Positions 5,684 to 12,210 of a DNA stretch of 17,579 nucleotides are shown here, piece by piece. The notes beneath the pieces were generated by a model that worked only from the letters and a program-made list of their open reading frames with translations, searched no databases and had not been told where the DNA came from. This DNA is from Chlamydiota bacterium (GTDB taxonomy: Bacteria; Auribacterota; UBA3054; B51-G9), in contig QMOL01000023.1 of assembly GCA_003648225.1 (NCBI GenBank), positions 1-17,579 of the forward strand, given 5' to 3'. Numbering within the stretch: the first letter of the stretch is position 1; every line of letters begins with the position of its first letter. The position numbers and the translations under genes are program-made.

Positions 5684-6286
5684 ATAACTTCCATTATCGT
5701 TTATAAAATAAGTGGTAATAAAACCAATTCCTTTACAAGTGTTTATGCCGCGTTCGCAAAATGCCGCAACAATGATAAAATCATAATTTATCCCGGATAT
5801 TATTATGAAAAAAATCCCGGTGCTGAATGGCTAATTTATTATAAAAAAAATGTCGAAATCATCGGGAAAGGAAATCCGTGGATCGTTGTTAAAGCTGACA
5901 AACCGGGCTATCAAATAAGTATGCAGCTCCCCTACAATGAAAATCTTTATGTTGAGGGAATTACATTAAAAACTATTTCAAATGTCAGTAATAATAAAAT
6001 AGTTTATGGTGCTGTTTTCACAGGATGTAAAAATACTCTAATTTCTAATTGTATTTTTTGGACTGAACTTCACGGTACTAATTCGGTGTCAAAAAATGTT
6101 GTTGCGGTGAAAGGAGCAACAAATATTGTTCTTTCCGGCGGGATGGTTGTAACTCGTGATATTTCCGGCAAAAATGAAATTTCTCATTTTGCGACACATA
6201 ATGCTGCTCCACTAACTTTAGAAAATGTTTATATTTACGGAGAAAATGTTGATCATTTCTCAATAGGAAAAGTTGAAATAAAATAA
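5684..6286 (+). pseudogene. Remnant of a right-handed beta-helix (pectin-lyase-like) gene
   Basis: An open frame of about 200 codons runs from just after the stop at 5681 to 6286. It begins with a segment like the first turn of secreted beta-helix proteins (TSVYAAFAKCRNNDKIIIYPG, then VEIIGKGNPWIVVKA) and continues with repeated short strands such as LYVEGITLK, NTLISNCIF, NIVLSGGMV and LTLENVYIYG. No ATG, GTG or TTG precedes the first helix turn, and no signal peptide is present, although relatives are exported. The first ATG (5921) would remove a third of the recognisable fold. The gene is probably 5'-truncated, possibly by the rearrangement that left the inverted repeat at 5604-5654. A start outside the normal codon set cannot be excluded. 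Confidence 0.65.
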
Positions 6287-6351
6287 CTATATTTTTAGTT
6301 ATCTCTTAAAATCCATTTCACTACCATCACATACATTGCTTGAACTAAAGC

Positions 6352-6433
6352 TTTGCCTGTAAGGCAAAATTAATGTAGCCCAGGGCATCGCCCTGGGAAC
6401 TATATAATCCAAAAATGTTCCCTGTAGGGGAAC
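6352..6433. repeat. Cluster of three palindromes (REP-like)
   Basis: Three hairpins lie within 82 bases: TTTGCCT/AGGCAAA (6352-6368, loop GTA), CCCAGGGC/GCCCTGGG (6379-6397, loop ATC) and GTTCCC/GGGAAC (6417-6433, loop TGTAG). The outer two share a CTGTA loop region. The open frame on the opposite strand is a translation of this repeat, not a gene. The cluster sits between two converging genes and may also end transcription, but no T-run follows. Confidence 0.7.
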
Positions 6434-6494
6434 TTCAATATTTATCGGTTGTCCCATTATTTTAAATTTGTTGAGAATAAAACAAGTCGTTGCT

Positions 6495-7370
6495 TTATAA
6501 CCATAGTGGAGATTCTGCCGGAGATGTTTTAGATAACATTCCCGAATCAATCAAATAATCAAGTTCTGAAATTATTCTACCTTTATCTTTAGGAAATCTA
6601 CCTTCAAGAGGTAAAATATTTGAAGAATGATTAGCTCTAAAAACACAATTTTTCAATTTTAATTTTGATATTATTTCACGCAACTCAACTATTGATTGAA
6701 ATTCAGTAAGTTGAGAAAAAATCCCGTTTTGCTCTTCATCAAAAAGTTTAGTTCCGGGAATAGGTATTACTCGTAAAGCCGAAAGGAGTTTAGGTTGCAT
6801 CATATTAAGAGCAGAAGCTGTTTCATTAGCATGTCTATTAGAGTTTTTTTGACCGGCTAAACCGATTAAAATCATAACAGACATACGCATGCCGGCCTTT
6901 TGAGCTTTTTGAACAGCAGCAACCATATCTGCAGCCGAATCTTTTTTATTTACATTTTTGAGTGTTAATTCATCCCCACTTTCAAGTCCCATATAAAGAG
7001 TATTTAATTTAAGCGATTTTAATAATAAAAGTTGGGCGTCTGTTTTACTTAAAATCGAACCGCCATTGGCATAAACATTAATTCGAGTAACTCTTGGAAA
7101 AATTGAGTTAATGAGCTGCAAAATATTCTGCAACTTATCAGTTGAGAGTAACATTACATCTCCATCAGCCAAAAAGATTTTTCGCGATAATGGATTGATT
7201 TTATAAGCTTCAGCTATATTACTTTCGATCTCTTCAAATGAAAGTAAACGGTAAGTCACTTGTTTGTACATTCCACAGAAAGTACAGTTATTCCAAGGAC
7301 ATCCTTCCGCTATGCGTATTATTAAACTGTTGGCTTCTGCCGGTGGGCGAAATAAGGTTTGTGAGGACAT
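6495..7370 (-). CDS. Radical SAM protein of unknown substrate
   Basis: The 291-residue protein has an N-terminal iron-sulfur motif GCPWNNCTFCGMY (Cys24, Cys29, Cys32). It is followed by radical-SAM barrel features: a GE-like stretch KIFLADGDVMLL (about 64-75), INVYANGGSIL, LYMGLESGDELTLKNVNK (SAM ribose and substrate side, about 125-142), and MSVMILIGLAGQ. It resembles the COG1032/HemN-like group. The cysteine spacing is CX4CX2C instead of the common CX3CX2C, a form I recall in this group (CPWNxCxFC). No partner gene hints at the substrate, and the closest neighbour upstream is a separate transcription unit. No Shine-Dalgarno precedes the ATG. The fold is certain and the reaction unknown. Confidence 0.85.
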   Translation of the reverse strand: MSSQTLFRPPAEANSLIIRIAEGCPWNNCTFCGMYKQVTYRLLSFEEIESNIAEAYKINPLSRKIFLADGDVMLLSTDKLQNILQLINSIFPRVTRINVYANGGSILSKTDAQLLLLKSLKLNTLYMGLESGDELTLKNVNKKDSAADMVAAVQKAQKAGMRMSVMILIGLAGQKNSNRHANETASALNMMQPKLLSALRVIPIPGTKLFDEEQNGIFSQLTEFQSIVELREIISKLKLKNCVFRANHSSNILPLEGRFPKDKGRIISELDYLIDSGMLSKTSPAESPLWL

Positions 7371-7502
7371 AGATTATTATTTTACGATTTTATGATTGAA
7401 ACGACCGGCAGTGGCCGGATATTATTTATGATTGGACATTTTTTCCATTTTTAACCGTACCGCCTGTACCAAGTTTTTGTTTAAGTTTGTTAATTGACGA
7501 GT

Positions 7503-7534
7503 AAAAAGCCCGACTGAAATCAGCCGGGCTTTTT
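7503..7534. terminator. Bidirectional intrinsic terminator after the CoA-disulfide reductase fusion
   Basis: AAAAAGCCCG (7503-7512) and CGGGCTTTTT (7525-7534) pair perfectly. The inner CTGA/TCAG arms add four pairs after one mismatch, leaving a two-base loop. The A-run on one side and T-run on the other let it work in both directions. It lies 32 bases past the stop of the gene ending at 7567. Confidence 0.9.
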
Positions 7535-7566
7535 CAAGCTTTGATCGTCAAGCATTGAACGTTAAA

Positions 7567-10014
7567 TTATATAAATAAATTAACATTGCCTTCTTCCGCA
7601 TGACTTAAATACATTGCAACGCCGCCTTCTTCAACACCGTCAATGAGTTCTTCTTTTTTAATTCCCATCATATCCATTGACATAGTGCACGCAACGAGAC
7701 GAACGCCTGCATTTTTAGCGCTTTCAATAAGTTCCGGCAGTGACGCAGCATTTTTATTTTTCATAATGCCTTTCATCATTGTGGTTCCCATACCCATCAT
7801 GTGCATTTTAGAAAGAGCGAGTTTTTTTGCACCTCTTGGCATCATCATACCGAACATTTTTTCGATAAGATTTTTCTTAACGGGAACGTGAGCATCTTTT
7901 CTAAGGATATTGAGTCCCCAGAAAGTGAAGAAAATAGTAACTTCACTTCCCATTGCTGCAGCACCGTTAGCTATAATAAAAGCAGCCATTGCTTTGTCGA
8001 AATCACCGCTGAACGCGACGATAGTCTTCTTTTTGCTAAGGTCTTTAACGACCGGTTTTCCCGGGGTTTGTTTTGCGACAATCGCTTCAATAACTCCATT
8101 ATGTTTTTTCACGCTAATAAGCTCATTCCCTGTGCTCTTACACCAAGCTTCCACATCAGGCGGAAAGCCCGGATCAACAGCGGAAATTTTCACCTCGTCA
8201 CCTTTTTCAATTTCACTAATTACCGCTTTTAATTTCATTATTGGACCTGGACATTGCATTGCGCACGCGTCAATTTCTTTAACAATTCTTCCTGCATGCG
8301 GCATAGAAGCAACTCCTGTATCTGACTTCATTTCTTTAAGCGGCGACTCAAGTTTTGGCGATGGTGAAGTAACGGCTTTGAACAATTTAAATCCACCCGT
8401 CAAGTTCAAACATTTATAACCTTTCTGTGTAAGAATTCTACAGGCAAGATAACCTCTCAAACCGGCACGGCAATAAACAAGATATTCTTTTTCTTTATCT
8501 AATTCACTAAGTCGATTTCTAATATCATCAAGAGGAATAAGAATTGAACCGGGAATTTTTTCTAAATCGGCCTCTTCCCGTGTGCGGACATCCAGAACGA
8601 CCTGATTCTCTCCCGGATTTAAAATATCGTTAACGTGACAAATTGCACAATCCCCACGCAAAATATTTGCGGCAACAAATCCAGCGTAATTAACTGGATC
8701 TTTGGCTGAACCGTAAGGTGGCGCGTAAGAAAGTTCAAGCTCTTCCAAATCAAAAACAGTTAATCCGGATCGGATCGCAACTGCAAGAACATCGATTCGT
8801 TTATCGATGCCGTCAGCGCCAACTGCCTGTGCACCGAGAATCTTACCATTTTCGGGATCAAAAATTAATTTCAGACACATCGGATGCGCACCGGGGTAAT
8901 AACTTGCATGGCTTGCGGGATGGATGAATATTTTTTCGTATTTTTTATTAATACGAATTAAGGTTTTTTCATTAGCGCCGGTCATTCCAACAGTCATATC
9001 AAAAACTTTACAAATACCTGTTCCCTGAGTATCTTTATAAATAATATCACGACCGAAAATATTATCTGCAGCAATTCTTCCCTGCCTGTTTGCCGGTCCG
9101 GCGAGAGGAATGACAGTAGAAAATCCACCGATAAAATCCTGAATTTCAATTGCATCGCCAACAGCAAAGATTGCCGGATCTTCAGTTTTCATGTGATTAT
9201 CAACAATTATTCCTCCCCGCTCACCTATTTTTAATCCAGCATCTTTAGCAAGTTGAACATCGGGTTTTACACCGATAGCCAGAATAGCGATTCCTGCTTC
9301 GATAGTTTCGCCTGTACTTAAAGTTACATGTAATTTCCCATCTACATCGTGGAATTTTTTTACAGAAGTTCCAAGGCGCAAATCTACACCTTGGAAAGTT
9401 AATTCGCGATGCAGCGGTGAAGCCATTTCGGGATCAACAGTTCCCATCACCTGATTTGCAAGTTCAACAAGAGTAACAGAAATATTTTTTCTAATAAAAG
9501 CTTCTGCCATTTCAAGACCGATATATCCACCTCCGATTACAACTGCTGATTTTGTATTTTGGTCATCAACAATTTTTTTAATAACATCCATATCCGCCAT
9601 ATTTCTAAGCGTTTGAACACAACTTGATTCCGATCCCGTAATGGGTGGAGCAACAGGAGCCGCACCGGGACTTAAAACTAAATAGTCATAATTTTCGTGA
9701 TAAGTTTCACCGGTTTCAAGATTTTTCACTTCAATCGACTTATCTTGTCGATTGATTTTTAACACTTCATTTTTGACCCGAACATCAATTTTAAACCTTT
9801 TGTTCATTGCTTCAGGCGTTTGCACAAGCAATCTGTCACGGTCTTTTATTTCTCCACCGATATGATACGGCAAGCCGCAGTTAGCGAAAGAAATATATTC
9901 TCCACGTTCAAACATTATTATTTCTGCATTCTCGGAAAGGCGTCTTGCGCGTGCTGCTGTTGAAGCTCCGCCTGCGACTCCGCCAACTATAAGTATTTTA
10001 GTTTTGTCTGACAT
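7567..10014 (-). CDS. CoA-disulfide reductase-rhodanese-TusA-DsrE fusion
   Basis: From the ATG at 10014 the protein is 815 residues with four modules. (1) An FAD/NAD(P)H disulfide reductase, residues 1-455: ILIVGGVAGGASTAAR binds FAD, SFANCGLPYHIGG places the single redox Cys46 of CoA-disulfide reductases, AVVIGGGYIGLEMAEAF binds NAD(P)H, and IFAVGDAIE closes the FAD site. (2) Rhodanese, 472-546, with Cys515 in YCRAGLRGY. (3) TusA-like, 577-648, with Cys588 in QCPGP. (4) DsrE2-like, 662-815, Met-rich, with Cys776 in VACTMSMDMMGI. Together they suggest reduction of CoA-disulfide, polysulfide or persulfide and relay of sulfane sulfur along the four cysteines in the cytoplasm. The frame is open to 10107, but that part crosses a repeat element. 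It follows an ArsR-type gene and ends in a strong terminator. Confidence 0.9.
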   Translation of the reverse strand: MSDKTKILIVGGVAGGASTAARARRLSENAEIIMFERGEYISFANCGLPYHIGGEIKDRDRLLVQTPEAMNKRFKIDVRVKNEVLKINRQDKSIEVKNLETGETYHENYDYLVLSPGAAPVAPPITGSESSCVQTLRNMADMDVIKKIVDDQNTKSAVVIGGGYIGLEMAEAFIRKNISVTLVELANQVMGTVDPEMASPLHRELTFQGVDLRLGTSVKKFHDVDGKLHVTLSTGETIEAGIAILAIGVKPDVQLAKDAGLKIGERGGIIVDNHMKTEDPAIFAVGDAIEIQDFIGGFSTVIPLAGPANRQGRIAADNIFGRDIIYKDTQGTGICKVFDMTVGMTGANEKTLIRINKKYEKIFIHPASHASYYPGAHPMCLKLIFDPENGKILGAQAVGADGIDKRIDVLAVAIRSGLTVFDLEELELSYAPPYGSAKDPVNYAGFVAANILRGDCAICHVNDILNPGENQVVLDVRTREEADLEKIPGSILIPLDDIRNRLSELDKEKEYLVYCRAGLRGYLACRILTQKGYKCLNLTGGFKLFKAVTSPSPKLESPLKEMKSDTGVASMPHAGRIVKEIDACAMQCPGPIMKLKAVISEIEKGDEVKISAVDPGFPPDVEAWCKSTGNELISVKKHNGVIEAIVAKQTPGKPVVKDLSKKKTIVAFSGDFDKAMAAFIIANGAAAMGSEVTIFFTFWGLNILRKDAHVPVKKNLIEKMFGMMMPRGAKKLALSKMHMMGMGTTMMKGIMKNKNAASLPELIESAKNAGVRLVACTMSMDMMGIKKEELIDGVEEGGVAMYLSHAEEGNVNLFI

Positions 10015-10026
10015 AATGATAAGATG

Positions 10027-10045
10027 GATTATTGGATTATTGGAT
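10027..10045. repeat. Short tandem repeat (8-bp unit)
   Basis: GATTATTG occurs twice in tandem (10027-10042), followed by a partial GAT. It lies just upstream of the start codon at 10014. A similar array of ATTATTGT (two units plus ATTA) is at 10118-10137. Confidence 0.7.
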
Positions 10046-10046
10046 A

Positions 10047-10105
10047 TGGAGTGCAGTAATAAAGACGCGGCAGCGGCATTTACTGCGTGTCCCGATTTTC
10101 GGGAC
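10047..10105. repeat. Dispersed inverted-repeat element, copy 1
   Basis: It begins TGGAGTGCAGTAATAAAG, found again at 17547-17564. Inside it, GCAGTAA (10053-10059) is inverted as TTACTGC (10080-10086), and it is followed by a perfect 7-bp hairpin GTCCCGA/TCGGGAC (10089-10105). It separates the ArsR-type gene from the reductase fusion. No T-run follows the hairpin on the - strand, so it is not a typical terminator. Confidence 0.7.
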
Positions 10106-10169
10106 AAAATACGTTGAATTATTGTATTATTGTATTAATTAGTTGAGTTATAAGGTTTCTGAATACCGA

Positions 10170-10508
10170 TTACCGGATACTCGTTTTCAACCCTGCTATT
10201 TTAGTTTCACTTTTAAGTTTATTTTTAATTATATTATCCGCGCAGCAAATTATCTTGCATGCGCATGTTGCATCAATTTTATAAAAAACCTGATTCCCGC
10301 GTTTGTTGCTTAAAACTAATCCCGCATTCTTTAATATTGTCAAATGTTTTGAAACTGTGGAAAAATCATCACCAATCATTTCCTGCAATTCACAAACACA
10401 CCTTTCACCCTTTGATAATTCATCAACGATGAAAAGACGGGTTGAATGCGCCATTGCTTTGATGATTTTAACGCGTGCATCATATTTAGATTTCAAATTA
10501 ATATTCAT
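10170..10508 (-). CDS. ArsR-family repressor with clustered cysteines
   Basis: From the ATG at 10508 it is 112 residues and a single winged-helix domain: AMAHSTRLFIVDELSKGERC, then the recognition helix FSTVSKHLTILKNAGLV (49-65) and the wing NKRGNQVFYKI. Cys37 and Cys39 lie in the RCVCEL motif at the position where ArsR/SmtB proteins bind metal. Four more (Cys82, 84, 88, 89) cluster in the C-terminal helix. Many relatives sense metals or arsenite, and the BigR/SqrR group senses persulfide with paired cysteines. Because the next gene handles sulfane sulfur, persulfide sensing is a reasonable inference. The promoter sits almost on the ATG, favouring this start over one 36 bases upstream and predicting a nearly leaderless mRNA. 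Such a promoter could be autoregulated. Confidence 0.87.
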   Translation of the reverse strand: MNINLKSKYDARVKIIKAMAHSTRLFIVDELSKGERCVCELQEMIGDDFSTVSKHLTILKNAGLVLSNKRGNQVFYKIDATCACKIICCADNIIKNKLKSETKIAGLKTSIR

Positions 10509-10515
10509 GACAGAT

Positions 10516-10544
10516 ATTATATGGTAATTTTGCCAAATTGTCAA
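10516..10544 (-). promoter_or_regulatory. Consensus promoter of the ArsR-type gene
   Basis: On the - strand, TTGACA (10544-10539) and TATAAT (10521-10516) are 17 bases apart. The start site would fall at about 10509-10510, 1-2 bases from the ATG at 10508. It probably drives the reductase fusion too, as no promoter is evident between the two genes. Confidence 0.87.
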
Positions 10545-10547
10545 GCT

Positions 10548-10609
10548 GGCGTGCCGTTATGTTTACCTGCAGGCACGCCTGAGTAAATTTGCTCTTTGGA
10601 GCAAATTTA
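10548..10609. repeat. Two strong hairpins between the YdjM-type and ArsR-type genes
   Basis: GGCGTGCC/GGCACGCC (10548-10555 and 10572-10579) is a perfect 8-bp inverted repeat with a 16-base loop. TAAATTTGCTC/GAGCAAATTTA (10584-10594 and 10599-10609) is a perfect 11-bp stem with a TTTG loop. Together they lie downstream of the - strand operon and immediately upstream of the ArsR promoter, so one may end the operon. Confidence 0.65.
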
Positions 10610-10679
10610 TTTTCAAGGCACTGAATTAACTTATTGATGAAAACTTTATTTGGTCGCACGAACAATCTTTTAACCCCAA

Positions 10680-11711
10680 TCACATTGCAACTTCTTCTTC
10701 CTGCTCTTCAGGGCGATGAATTTCTTCCTGGTCGGATGATTTCTTTTTCGCAATAAATGCTCCAATAAGTAATAATCCGACAGGAATAATTACCACATAA
10801 AGTAAATAACGCAATCCGTTAATATGAATTTGCGTATTGTCGGATTGCGGGAGAACACGATACATATTCCAGAAAATTGCGGCAACGGAAAGCCAAACAG
10901 TAAGGAAATTCGGTATCGCGTCATTCGCGTGCATAAGATGAAAACCTTCTGAGCGTTCTTTTGTGAAAGGATAAAATAAATTACTGCCAAGGTGGCCGAG
11001 TTGGTCTTCAAGAACATGAGTCCACAATCCGAAAGTAACCACTGCGGCAAACATCCATCCCGGATAAAGCCAGTTTTTTGTGCACAGGGCAACAATTACC
11101 CAAACAACAATTCCGCAAAGAGCGCCGAAAGTAAGACTATGACTCCAGCCGCGATGCCAAGGAATAAATTGGATATCTATGGCGTTATTTTTAGGAACGA
11201 AACCGAAGCTTGGTCCGCTGAAAATATTTACAGTTGTTACCGTTGAATAATTTTGCTTAAAATCGCAGGAAACTTTTGCTCTGCCAATTATTCGCACTTC
11301 CGGAGCGCTGTTCGGAACAGGGACTTTTCCTGTATTCACGATTCCGCCGATTTCAACTTCGATTTCCCTTGAGTCTTCTTTAAAACGCACCAGATATTCC
11401 CGCCACAGATCCGCACCAACTTTTATTGTGTGCAGATGAAGAAAAACACTTCTTTTTTCCGCATAAGCAACATCAAGCCATTTCGCAACTACCGCCGCTA
11501 TATCATTCGGATCAGGATTTTCTCCCGGATCATAAAGTTCATCATATTTATGAGTAAAGCGGTTAAGTTTGAAATCGAGTGTATCCGGCAAAATACCGAA
11601 AACGCCGCCGAGAACAATTATATAGGAAGTATTATTTACGGCATATTCCGCTGCGCCCGGGATACAGGTGGCGATTGCGGTAGCTGAAATAAAATGAGTA
11701 AAACCTTTCAT
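10680..11711 (-). CDS. YdjM/DUF457-type membrane-bound metal-dependent hydrolase
   Basis: The 343-residue protein shows the family's metal-ligand motifs in order: MKGFTHFI (His6), GILPDTLDF (39-47), HRGWSHS (186-192) and THVLEDQLGH (231-240). Hydrophobic segments are at about 30-45, 194-212, 217-232, 265-284 and 300-321, so it is an inner-membrane protein. The C-terminal tail is strongly acidic (EEIHRPEEQEEE). Most relatives are around 200 residues. Here about 115 residues (roughly 60-180), charged and beta-rich, are inserted between the second and third motifs. Its ATG overlaps the stop of the preceding four-helix-bundle gene by 4 bases, so the two are coupled. The substrate is unknown; some relatives are linked to membrane repair. 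Confidence 0.8.
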   Translation of the reverse strand: MKGFTHFISATAIATCIPGAAEYAVNNTSYIIVLGGVFGILPDTLDFKLNRFTHKYDELYDPGENPDPNDIAAVVAKWLDVAYAEKRSVFLHLHTIKVGADLWREYLVRFKEDSREIEVEIGGIVNTGKVPVPNSAPEVRIIGRAKVSCDFKQNYSTVTTVNIFSGPSFGFVPKNNAIDIQFIPWHRGWSHSLTFGALCGIVVWVIVALCTKNWLYPGWMFAAVVTFGLWTHVLEDQLGHLGSNLFYPFTKERSEGFHLMHANDAIPNFLTVWLSVAAIFWNMYRVLPQSDNTQIHINGLRYLLYVVIIPVGLLLIGAFIAKKKSSDQEEIHRPEEQEEEVAM

Positions 11712-12178
11712 AAGAATTGGATTAGTGGATTAGTGGATGGAGGTGAGGTTATATAGCAGCCCGATTTTTCCATTAACATTAGGCAATCATTCCAACTTCC
11801 ATCTCCCCCTTTTTTCTCTAAAGATTTTATGAGATTCATCAATTGATTTTCTATTAAATAAGCAAGTTTATCTAATTTTTCAAAATCTTCTTTGTTAATT
11901 TGATTTGTATCATAATAGGCATAAATTCCTGATACGGTTTCTCCAAGTGAAGCTTTTGCAATATTTAAAAACTGGAGATATTCATTTATTGACTTCCTGC
12001 AATACCCTTCCGCAATGTTGCGATGAACAGAATCGGTAGAAGCTATTTCTTGTGTAGCAACTCTTTTCAGTTTATAAGGGAATAATGTAAAAATGCAACA
12101 TACTTCTTTATACAATAAAATAGCATTTTTCCAAACATACAAAGTCATATATCCTCTATTTACATTTTTTCTTTGCAT
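11708..12178 (-). CDS. Four-helix-bundle protein (23S rRNA intervening-sequence family)
   Basis: The 156-residue protein carries the two hallmark motifs of the family (TIGR02436-like): SVHRNIAEGYCRKS (about 50-63) and EYLQFLNIAKASLGET (66-81), flanked by the helices expected for a four-helix bundle (residues 11-122). The first ten residues may be an extension, and MTLYVWKN at residue 11 is the more usual start. The last 30 residues go beyond the family fold, and the final 13 or so are encoded by a short tandem repeat (11716-11740), so the tail was probably gained by repeat drift. Family members occur in 23S rRNA inserts and as free genes; the function is unclear. It sits in the operon between the permease and the hydrolase and overlaps the latter. 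Confidence 0.85.
   Translation of the reverse strand: MQRKNVNRGYMTLYVWKNAILLYKEVCCIFTLFPYKLKRVATQEIASTDSVHRNIAEGYCRKSINEYLQFLNIAKASLGETVSGIYAYYDTNQINKEDFEKLDKLAYLIENQLMNLIKSLEKKGGDGSWNDCLMLMEKSGCYITSPPSTNPLIQFL
11716..11740. repeat. Short tandem repeat inside the end of a coding region
   Basis: GGATTAGT occurs twice in tandem followed by GGATGG. It encodes the unusual C-terminus of the four-helix-bundle protein and resembles the arrays at 10027 and 10118. Confidence 0.65.
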
Positions 12179-12210
12179 AATAAAACATATCTCCTGTCAA
12201 TCCATCCCTT

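Noticed and set aside
6299..6550. 83-residue open frame on the - strand
   Set aside because: It is a translation of the three-hairpin repeat and overlaps the end of the radical SAM gene.
7643..8927. Several + strand open frames across the reductase fusion
   Set aside because: They are opposite-strand shadows of a well-recognised multi-domain protein.
10015..10107. N-terminal extension of the reductase fusion
   Set aside because: The extra 31 residues come from the repeat element and precede the normal MSDKTKILIVGG start with its FAD motif.
10498..10683. 61-residue open frame on the - strand
   Set aside because: It overlaps the hairpins, the ArsR promoter and the ArsR start, and has no recognisable features.
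11708..12178. Possible accessory (Avd-like) protein of a diversity-generating retroelement
   Set aside because: The four-helix-bundle family overlaps Avd in fold, but there is no reverse transcriptase, template repeat or variable repeat in the window.
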